Shown here: positions 1-5,722 of the stretch, piece after piece | Layout of the letters: each line of letters opens with the position of its first letter | Position numbering within the stretch: the stretch's first letter is position 1 | Notes under the pieces: model-generated | What the model was told of the DNA's origin: nothing | The model's input: only the letters and a program-made list of their open reading frames with translations | Databases searched by the model: none | Position numbers and translations under genes: made by a program | DNA from: an uncultured Clostridia bacterium | Lineage (GTDB): Bacteria > Bacillota_A > Clostridia > Peptostreptococcales > Anaerovoracaceae | Direction of reading: 5' to 3' | Length of the DNA: 5,722 nucleotides | Assembly: GCA_945873875.1 (NCBI GenBank) | Contig: CAMCER010000058.1 | Coordinates: 1-5,722 of the forward strand

Positions 1-302
1 ACGGCTATGATGTCTATGAACATAACGGCTCTGAGTGGGTGAAGATGTCAGACAGTGCGAAGCCCAAGTTCAGCGCAGAGGGCGTCATCAGCCTGAAGAA
101 GAACCAGAAGCTCCACATAAAAGGCATTCCAAGCGACAGGAAATACTATGTACAGGAAGTCAATGTGGACGCCGACAAGTATTCAGATACCATGATCGAT
201 GAAGAGGTGCTGGATAAGACAGAAGCAGACGGCATGTATTCAGTGGACGGAGGCGTGTCAGACGCTGAGACCACTGAAGTAACTACATTCACCAACGTGG
301 CC
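1..302 (+). other. Cna-B / DUF7601-like domain (C-terminal part)
   Basis: The segment from GYDVYEHNG to TFTNVA has the layout of the prealbumin-like Cna-B/DUF7601 modules of Gram-positive surface proteins. There is an ISLKKNQKLHIKGIP strand (compare the family's F-x-L-K-x-G-Q-x-x-x-I-K-G-L-P), then KYYVQEVNVDADKYS (the Y-x-V-x-E motif), and a closing strand TTFTN at 282-296. The front of the domain is cut by the window edge, so the strand that usually carries the isopeptide lysine cannot be seen. The Asn of TFTN would be the usual partner and the Glu of VQEV the usual catalytic acid. This is a family-based inference. A short linker (ENKGPHKNET) joins it to R1. Confidence 0.7.
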
Positions 303-2465
303 ATCGAAAACAAGGGACCCCATAAGAACGAGACATCGCCCTACAGCGGAAACGGCACACTGGGAGCAGTGAAGCCGGGGGATGAGATCACTTACGAGAT
401 AAGCTACTCCAATACATATAACAAGGAAGCGACAGTAAGGATCACTGACACACTGGATGAGAACGTTGAATTCGTCAGCGCCTCAGACGGCGGGGAAAAT
501 GACGGAGGCACAGTGAAATGGAATCTGGAAAATGTCGCAGCGAAGACAGACGGAAAAGTTACTCTGAAGGTCAAAGTAAAGGACAGCGCCCTTACTCCGG
601 GCAAAGTTGAAAACACGGCAAAGGTCAAAGTCGGAAATCATGCGGAAGAAGAGACTGAGACCGTTACCAACCCGGTGACAGAGCCGAAGAAGGAAGAGAC
701 CGCGCCTTATCAGGGAACGGGTACTCTGGGCATGGTGAAGCCGGGCCAGGAGATCGAATACAAGATCAGCTATAAGAATTATAAAGATCAGGCAGCGGAC
801 ATAGTCATCACCGACAAGCTGGATGAGAACGTTGAATTTGTCGGCGCCAGCGATGACGGCCAGAACAGCGGCGGCACTGTGAAGTGGACCCTTTCCGGCG
901 TAGAAGCCGGCAAAAGCGGCCAGGTCACACTGAAGGTCAAAGTAAAAGACGGGGCCAAGGAAGCAGGGAAGGTCGAAAACACCGCAGCCGTAAAGGTGGG
1001 CAATGACAATGCCATCGACACCAACACAGTAGAGAACCCGGTGCCGAACCCGAAAAAGTCTGAGACCGCGCCTTATGAAGGAAGCGGCACTCTTGGCGTA
1101 GTCAACGTGGGCGACCAGATCACATATAAAATCGAGTACAAGAACTATAAACAGGAAGCCGCAACGGTGAAGATCAAGGATAAACTGGACAAAAACGTCG
1201 AGTTCGTATCTGCAAGCGACAGCGGCGCAGAAACCGACGGGACAGTAAACTGGTCACTGGCAGATGTGCCTGCCGGAAAGAGCGGTTTCGTAACTCTCAC
1301 AGTCAAAGTGAAAGACGGAGCAAAGACGACAGGCAAAGTCGAGAACACCGCCAATGTTCAGGTGGACAACGATGAGGCCTTTGATACAGAGACTGTAGAA
1401 AACCCGGTTCCCCAGAACCATAAAGAAGAGACTGCGCCTTATGAAGGCACAGGCAAACTGGGGGCAGTACACCCGGGAGATGAGATCGAGTATAAGATCA
1501 CATATAAGAACTATAAAAAAGAAGCCGCGGACGTGAAGATCACCGACAAACTGGATAAGAACGTCGATTTTGTCAGCGCCTCAGACAGCGGTCAGAACGA
1601 CGGCGGTACAGTCAAGTGGACCATTTCCGATGTTGCCGCAGGCGCGGAAGGAACAGTTACACTTAAGGTAAAAGTCAAAGACGGCGTTTCAGATGTGACT
1701 GTAGAAAACGGAGCGTCTGTACAGGTAGGAAATGACTCAGCATACGATACGGAGACTGTGGAAAATCCGGTCCCTGAAGATCCTGAAAAGAAAGAGACTG
1801 CGCCTTATGAAGGCACGGGAACGCTGGGAGCAGTCCGTCCGGGGCAGGAGATAACATACACTATCTCATATGAGAACTATAAAGATCAGGCTTCGGACGT
1901 AGTCATCACAGACAAGCTGGATGAAAACGTCGAGTTTGTCGAAGCAGGCAATGACGGAGCAAATGAAGACGGGACCGTCAAGTGGACCATACACGCAGCA
2001 GCGGGAGAAAAGGGAACGGTAACGCTGAAAGTCAGAGTGAAGACAGATGCAGAGGCCGGCATAACAGTGAAGAACGATGCTGTCGTCAAAGTAGGAAATG
2101 ACAGCGAATTCAACACCAACGAGGTAGAAAACCCGGTACCGGACATCCCGCATAAGAAGGAGACAGCCCCGGACAAGGGAACAGGACTTCTCAAGGGAGT
2201 TTCTGCGGGAGACGAGATCACCTATGAGATCTCATATAAGAACTATAAGAAGACGACAGCCAAAGTCACCATCACAGACCCTCTGGATCCTAATGTGACA
2301 TTCGTCAGCGCAAGCAATGGCGGAGCCAATGAGGACGGCACTGGGAAATGGAATATAAGCGACGTCGCTGCCGGAGCGGAAGGAAAAGTCACTCTGACAG
2401 TAAGTCAAAGACGGCGTCAAGGGCGAGCTTATCAACAACCAGGCTTCCGTTGCCGTTGGCAATGA
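1..2465 (+). CDS. Giant DUF11-repeat surface protein, upstream part (5' end outside window, ends at a frameshift)
   Basis: The frame is open from base 3 with no stop before TGA at 2463-2465. It begins GYDVYEHNGSEW, which already fits the first domain, so the GTG at 39 and the ATG at 45 are internal codons. Neither has a convincing Shine-Dalgarno sequence, and the true start lies upstream. In order, it encodes the end of a Cna-B/DUF7601-like domain (to about 302), five complete DUF11-type repeats (324-2153) and the first two thirds of a sixth. The last 21 codons (from AGT at 2403) are out-of-frame: they read SQRRRQG... and contain the only cysteine, while the rest is cysteine-free and Lys/Asp/Glu-rich. 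In this family such arrays form extracellular stalks or adhesins on Gram-positive cells. No catalytic motif, signal peptide or anchor is visible. The same gene continues in another frame from 2404. Confidence 0.9.
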   Translation, partial: GYDVYEHNGSEWVKMSDSAKPKFSAEGVISLKKNQKLHIKGIPSDRKYYVQEVNVDADKYSDTMIDEEVLDKTEADGMYSVDGGVSDAETTEVTTFTNVAIENKGPHKNETSPYSGNGTLGAVKPGDEITYEISYSNTYNKEATVRITDTLDENVEFVSASDGGENDGGTVKWNLENVAAKTDGKVTLKVKVKDSALTPGKVENTAKVKVGNHAEEETETVTNPVTEPKKEETAPYQGTGTLGMVKPGQEIEYKISYKNYKDQAADIVITDKLDENVEFVGASDDGQNSGGTVKWTLSGVEAGKSGQVTLKVKVKDGAKEAGKVENTAAVKVGNDNAIDTNTVENPVPNPKKSETAPYEGSGTLGVVNVGDQITYKIEYKNYKQEAATVKIKDKLDKNVEFVSASDSGAETDGTVNWSLADVPAGKSGFVTLTVKVKDGAKTTGKVENTANVQVDNDEAFDTETVENPVPQNHKEETAPYEGTGKLGAVHPGDEIEYKITYKNYKKEAADVKITDKLDKNVDFVSASDSGQNDGGTVKWTISDVAAGAEGTVTLKVKVKDGVSDVTVENGASVQVGNDSAYDTETVENPVPEDPEKKETAPYEGTGTLGAVRPGQEITYTISYENYKDQASDVVITDKLDENVEFVEAGNDGANEDGTVKWTIHAAAGEKGTVTLKVRVKTDAEAGITVKNDAVVKVGNDSEFNTNEVENPVPDIPHKKETAPDKGTGLLKGVSAGDEITYEISYKNYKKTTAKVTITDPLDPNVTFVSASNGGANEDGTGKWNISDVAAGAEGKVTLTVSQRRRQGRAYQQPGFRCRWQ
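324..2153 (+). repeat. DUF11-type repeats R1-R5 (five units of 366 bp)
   Basis: Taking each unit to begin at the Lys of the K-x-E-T linker, the units are R1 324-689, R2 690-1055, R3 1056-1421, R4 1422-1787 and R5 1788-2153. Each is exactly 122 codons. The order within a unit is linker K-x-E-T-x-P-Y-x-G-x-G, strand G-[DQ]-x-I-x-Y-x-I-x-Y-x-N, I-x-D-x-L-D-x-N-V-[ED]-F-V, a V-x-W strand, V-T-L-x-V-[KR]-V-K, V-[EK]-N-x-A-x-V-x-V, and a terminal N-P-V. This matches the DUF11 (PF01345) / conserved repeat domain pattern. R3 has VDND where the others have VGN. R5 lacks one residue after the Trp strand (TIHAAAGEKG) yet keeps the unit length. R1 departs most in the second strand (SYSNTYN). Confidence 0.9.
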
Positions 2466-2517
2466 CGCAGCCATAGACACGGAAGAAGTCGCCAATCCGA
2501 CTACCACAGATCCTGTA
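2154..2517 (+). repeat. DUF11-type repeat R6, type A, carrying the frameshift
   Basis: Type A is recognised by KKET-x-PD-x-GTGLLKGVS, by LDPNVTFVSAS, by VKGELINN before the conserved Asn strand, and by the exit linker NPTTTDPVKAEP. The unit measures 364 bp, two short of the 366 bp of R1-R5 and of its sister R11. The front (to 2402) is read in the frame of the upstream CDS and the back (from 2404) in the next frame. Confidence 0.9.
2400..2406 (+). other. Frameshift site: two bases missing in R6
   Basis: R6 reads acagtaagtcaaagac where the same place in R11 (about 4273-4287) reads actgtaaaagtcaaagaa, so AAAA is shortened to AA. Restoring two A residues yields T-V-K-V-K-D-G-V-K-G, matching R11's T-V-K-V-K-E-G-V-K-G. 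As it stands, translation runs 21 codons out of frame (from 2403) to TGA at 2463-2465. A back-slip of two bases at this point would meet TAA at 2401-2403. A forward skip of one base would restore the frame, but no recognisable programmed-frameshift signal is present. Confidence 0.9.
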
Positions 2518-5500
2518 AAGGCAGAGCCTCAGCCGGGAGCAGGCAAGGGCCTCAAGCCGGGAGATCAGGTGACATATCAGGTCAGCTACGAGAATTACAG
2601 ACCTGAGACTGCCAGCGTGAAAGTCACAGATAAGCTGGATAAGAATGTTGAATTCGTTTCTGCTGAAAACGGCGGCACATATGATGAAGGAACTCACACC
2701 ATAACATGGAACTTCGCAGATGTGCCGGCAAAAGGCAAGACCGGAAGCAAGGGGACAGTATCCTTCGTCGTCAAGGTAAAGGAAAGCGCTCTCTCATCTG
2801 AAGGCGGAGCAGGCGAAGTGAAAAACGGAGCCGCAGTTAAGGTGGGCAACGACAAAGAAGTCGACACTAATATAGTAGAAAACCCTGTACCGGAGGATCC
2901 GGTGAAAAAGGAGACAGCTCCTTACACAGGAACAGGCCTTCAGGCGATAGAGGAGCTGGGCGCTGTAAAACCGGGCGATGAAGTCACATACACCATCAGC
3001 TATAAGAACTATAAAAAAGAGGCGGCTGACATCACCATCACAGACAGACTCGATGAGAATGTGGATTTCGTCGGCGCCAGCGAGCCGGGAACAGAGCGCA
3101 GCGGAGTCGTTACATGGAAGCTGGAGAACGTAGTGGCAGGCGGCGAGGGTGTAGTCACTCTCAAAGTCAAAGTACTGGATTCAGCCCGCACTAAAGGAAA
3201 AGTAGATAACTCCGCAAACGTGCAGGTGGGCAACGATCAGGAATTCACCACCAACATCGAAGAGAATCCTGTGCCGGATGATCCGGTGAAAAAAGAGACG
3301 GCACCGTACACAGGTGAAGGGAAACCTGCCGTAGAAGAGTTGGGCGCTGTGAAAGTCGGCGACAAAATAACATACACTATCAGCTACAAGAACTACAAAG
3401 GAAAGACTGCAGACGTAGTCATCACAGACAAGCTGGATAAGAACGTTAAGTTCGACAGCGCAGATAACGGCGGCACAGAATCCGGCGGCACAGTCAAGTG
3501 GACCATCAAAGACGTAGAAGCCGGCGGCACAGGCACAGTCACACTGACAGTGGAAGTACTGGATTCAGCGCTTGAAGCCGGTAAAGTTGCCAACAGCGCT
3601 GATGTGAAAGTGGGAGATGATCCGGAATTCACTACTAATATTGAAGAGAACCCGGTACCGGAAGATCCTGTAAAGGAAGAGACCGATCCGGGAGAAAACA
3701 AGGGAGTGAAACCGGGAGACACCATCACATACAAGGTGCATTATAAAAACTACAAGTCAAAGGCAGCCGATGTGACCATCAAAGACAGGCTGGATAAGAA
3801 CGTGGAATTCAGCTCTGCTGACAGCGGCGGCGTGCACGATAACGGAACAGTCACATGGACCATAAAGAACGTGGCTGCAGGCGGTGAAGGGGACGTACAC
3901 CTTACTGTCACCGTCAAAGAGTCCGCGCTCGAGCCTGGCGAAGTGCTCAATACTGCTCAGATGAAAGTAGGCGACGATCCGGAATACGACACCAACGAGA
4001 TCTGGAACCCGGTACCTGAGATACCGCATAAGAAGGAAACATCACCTGATGTGGGAACAGGTCTTCTCAAGGGCGTTTCTGAAAACGAAGAGATCACTTA
4101 CGAGGTCTCATACAAGAACTATAAAAAGGAAAAAGCAGACGTCACCATTGAAGACAAGCTGGATCCTAACGTGACCTTTGTCAGCGCAAGTGATGAGGGA
4201 ACCAATGACAGCGGCACAGTGAAATGGACCATCAAAGATGTGGAGGCCGGAAAAGAAGGCAAGGTGACACTGACTGTAAAAGTCAAAGAAGGCGTAAAGG
4301 GCGAGCTCATCAACAACAAGGCGAAAGTCACCGTTGGCAATGACTCATCCTTCGATACCGAAACAGTCACCAACCCGACCACCACAGATCCGGTGAAAGC
4401 AGAGCCGATGCCGGGAGAAGGCACAGGACTCAAGCCGGGTGAAGAGGTCAGCTATGAGATCAGTTATCAGAACTACAGGCCGGAGACAGCTGATGTGAAG
4501 ATAACAGACAAGCTGGATAAGAACGTTGAGTTCGTTTCTGCAGAAAACGGCGGCACTTATGATAAGGACTCCCACACCATCACATGGGAGCTGAAAAACG
4601 TACCGGCAAAAGATAAAGAAGGCAGCGCAGGAAAAGTTTCGTTCAAGGTCAAGGTCCTGGAAAGCGCCCTTGAATCTGAAGGAGGAGAAGGCGAGATCAA
4701 AAACGGCGCGACCGTACAGGTAGGCAACGATAAAGAGGTAGACACCAATATAATAGAAAACCCGGTACCGGAAGACCCTGTAAAGAAAGAGACCGCTCCG
4801 TATGAAGGAACCGGTGAAGAGGCAGTGGAAGAGCTTGGCGCCCTGAAAGCCGGCGAAGAGGTGACTTACACAGTCAGCTACAAGAACTATAAGAAAGAAA
4901 AGGCTGACATCACCATTACCGACAAGCTGGATCCTAACGTTGAATTTGTCAGCGCAAGCGATGGCGGACAGAATGAAGACGGCACAGTCAAATGGACCAT
5001 CAAAGATGTGAAAGCCGGCGGCGACGGCACAGTCACACTCACTGTAAAGGTGCTTGAGAAAGCTGTCAAAGCAGGAAAGATCGCCAACTCCGCGAAAGTG
5101 AAGGTAGGAGACGATCCGGATTTCAAGACCAATATAGAAGAAAACCCTGTGCCGGAAGATCCTGTAAAGAAGGAAACCAAACCGTACGAAGGCACCGGTG
5201 AAGAGGCTGTTGAAGAACTTGGAGCGCTGAAGGCGGGAGACGAAGTCACATACACCATCAGCTACAAGAACTACAAGGGCAAGGCTGCAGATGTAGTCAT
5301 CACAGATAAACTGGACAAAAACGTTGAATTCGTCGATGCCAGTGACGGCGGACAGAATGAAGACGGAACCGTGAAGTGGACTCTCAAGGACGTTGAAGCC
5401 GGAAAAGAAGGCACAGTGACCCTTACCGTCAAAGTCCTGGATACTGCAGTCGAGGCCGGCAAGATCGCCAACTCAGCCATCGTTCAGGTAGGCGATGATC

Positions 5501-5722
5501 CGGAATACAAGACCAACATCGAAGAGAATCCTGTACCGGAAGATCCGCTTAAAAAAGAGACGGATCCTTATGAAGGCACCGGCGAAGAGGCAGTGGAGGA
5601 GCTTGGCGCGCTGAAGGTGGGAGACGAAGTCACATACACCATCAGTTACAAGAACTACAAGAGCAAGGCGGCAGACGTAGTAATCACAGACAAGCTGGAC
5701 GAGAATGTCGAGTTCGTATCAG
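2404..5722 (+). CDS. Giant DUF11-repeat surface protein, downstream part (continuation after frameshift; 3' end outside window)
   Basis: A frame one base ahead of the upstream part is open from 2404 (just after an in-frame TAA at 2401-2403) to the window edge, giving 1,106 codons without a stop. It starts in mid-domain at VKDGVKGELINN, exactly where the sixth repeat breaks off. It then encodes eight complete DUF11-type units (R7-R14) and part of another (R15). No initiation signal lies near 2404, and the first in-frame ATG is at 3961, inside R10. This is therefore the continuation of the upstream CDS and not a separate gene. Every unit keeps the core L-D-x-N-V-x-F, and every complete one also keeps a central Trp and the V-x-N-x-A strand. 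There is no cysteine. The expected role is a cell-surface stalk, inferred from the family. If the frameshift is real, this half is probably untranslated; if it is a sequencing error, the gene is intact. Confidence 0.9.
2518..2904 (+). repeat. DUF11-type repeat R7, type B (129 residues)
   Basis: Type B starts with KAEP-x-PG-x-G-x-GLKPG in place of K-x-ETAPY. It has NYRPETA in the second strand and an AENGGTYD...HTITW insertion before the tryptophan. A longer loop ESAL-x-SEGG-x-GE precedes KNGA, followed by VGNDKEVDTNI. It is read in the downstream frame. Its closest relative in the window is R12, with about 99 of 129 identical residues by hand count. Confidence 0.9.
2905..3672 (+). repeat. DUF11-type repeats R8 and R9, type C (128 residues each)
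   Basis: The units are R8 2905-3288 and R9 3289-3672. Type C units carry an extra acidic stretch ending in EELG between the linker glycines and the first strand (QAIEELGAVKPG in R8, PAVEELGAVKVG in R9). They have VLDSA in the V-T-L-x-V strand region and finish NIEENPVP-x-DPV. R8 has a divergent middle (ASEPGTERSGVVTW). R9 has LDKNVKFDSADNGG. Both keep the Trp, the L-D-x-N-V-x-F core and the Asn-x-Ala strand. Confidence 0.88.
3673..4029 (+). repeat. DUF11-type repeat R10, short unit (119 residues)
   Basis: R10 is the shortest complete unit at 357 bp. It starts KEETDPGENKGVKPGD, so the usual A-P-Y-x-G-x-G stretch is contracted. The core is otherwise complete (VTIKDRLDKNVEF, VTWTIKNV, VLNTAQMKVGDD). 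The exit linker NEIWNPVPEIPHKKET resembles the exit of R5 (NEVENPVPDIPHKKET). Like R5, it immediately precedes a type A unit. Confidence 0.88.
4030..4395 (+). repeat. DUF11-type repeat R11, type A (intact sister of R6)
   Basis: This unit is 122 codons with the type A signatures GTGLLKGVS, LDPNVTFVSAS, VKGELINN and NPTTTDPVKAEP. Its uninterrupted T-V-K-V-K-E-G run provides the reference that locates the two-base loss in R6. Confidence 0.9.
4396..4782 (+). repeat. DUF11-type repeat R12, type B (sister of R7)
   Basis: This unit is 129 codons with all type B marks: KAEPMPGEGTGLKPG, NYRPETA, AENGGTYD...HTITW, ESALESEGGEGE, KNGA and VGNDKEVDTNI. It follows a type A unit and precedes type C units, just as R7 does. 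Confidence 0.9.
4783..5550 (+). repeat. DUF11-type repeats R13 and R14, type C (128 residues each)
   Basis: The units are R13 4783-5166 and R14 5167-5550. Both begin KKET-x-PYEGTGEEAVEELGALKAG and share SDGGQNEDGTVKW, a V-L-[ED] strand end, KIANSA and VGDDP. They are more alike in DNA than most other pairs in the array, which suggests recent duplication or homogenisation. They occupy the positions that R8 and R9 hold in the first block. Confidence 0.9.
5551..5722 (+). repeat. DUF11-type repeat R15, type C, cut by window end
   Basis: Only the first 57 codons are present, from KKETDPYEGTGEEAVEELG to LDENVEFVS. The acidic EEAVEELG insertion makes it a type C unit close to R14. It is therefore not the counterpart of the short R10, so the second block has at least one more type C unit than the first. 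Confidence 0.88.

Larger units (their letters stand above)
2154..5550 (+). repeat. Higher-order tandem duplication: block R6-R9 (2154-3672) and block R11-R14 (4030-5550)
   Basis: The two blocks show the same order of unit types (A, B, C, C) and the same unit lengths (122, 129, 128, 128 codons). The blocks are 1,519 and 1,521 bp, the difference being the two bases lost in R6. They are separated by the short unit R10. Marks unique to types A and B occur once in each block and nowhere else in the window. This is best explained by duplication of a multi-unit segment followed by divergence. Confidence 0.85.

Noticed and set aside
39..47. GTG at 39 or ATG at 45 as the start of the gene
   Set aside because: The frame is open to the window edge, the upstream residues fit the Cna-B-like domain, and no ribosome binding site precedes either codon.
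2404..2466. A separate second gene beginning after the frameshift, or a programmed frameshift
   Set aside because: There is no start codon or ribosome binding site near 2404 and the frame resumes in mid-domain. No slippery heptamer or convincing downstream structure is evident, and the sister unit R11 shows the uninterrupted in-frame version.
3652..3661. Perfect palindrome CCGGTACCGG, also at 2133-2142 and 4762-4771, as a possible operator or recombination site
   Set aside because: It falls on the conserved linker codons Pro-Val-Pro-[Glu/Asp], and other units encode the same residues with different bases. It looks like a coding coincidence.
4887..5258. Minus-strand open frame of 123 codons, with similar ones at 3393-3734 and 1886-2221
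   Set aside because: These recur at the repeat period and translate to Ser/Thr/Val/Pro/Phe-rich strings with shared phrases, as expected from the complement of a biased repeat. They have no independent domain and no initiation signals.
324..5722. CRISPR array or non-coding tandem repeat
   Set aside because: The period is 357-387 bp, the variation follows codons, and the translation gives a recognisable domain family. There are no short direct repeats with unique spacers.

Overview
The window lies inside one very long plus-strand gene for a secreted, repeat-built surface protein, and both ends of the gene are cut off by the window. It is coding from the first bases to the last. I see no intergenic region, promoter, ribosome binding site, terminator, RNA gene, mobile element or CRISPR array. 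Base composition is roughly balanced. The domain types (a Cna-B/DUF7601-like prealbumin fold followed by tandem DUF11 repeats), the Lys/Glu/Asp-rich repeats and the absence of cysteine point to a Gram-positive anaerobe, most likely a member of the Clostridia (Bacillota). That assignment rests on protein style, not on a marker gene.

Layout: bases 1 to about 302 encode the end of a Cna-B/DUF7601-like domain closing on the strand TFTN. From 324 to the window end there are 15 consecutive DUF11-type beta-sandwich repeats (R1-R15, the last one cut), joined by short proline-containing linkers (NPVP...K-x-E-T-x-P). R1-R6 are 122-residue units. R7-R9 are longer (129, 128, 128), R10 is short (119), and R11-R14 repeat the size and type order of R6-R9 (122, 129, 128, 128). 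A four-unit block was therefore apparently duplicated.

The reading frame is broken once. In R6, at about 2400-2404, two bases are missing relative to the sister unit R11. The upstream frame then stops at 2463-2465, and the downstream frame runs open from 2404 to the end. Restoring two bases gives one continuous protein of about 1,907 residues within the window and makes R6 exactly the 366 bases of its sister. The break is either a real truncating mutation or a sequencing/assembly error; the sequence alone cannot decide.

Expected role (inference from family): an extended, cell-wall-linked stalk or adhesin. The signal peptide, any adhesive head and any LPXTG-type anchor would lie outside the window. 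I see no new enzymatic or defence system here. The interesting points are the frameshift, the higher-order duplication and the pattern of invariant residues.
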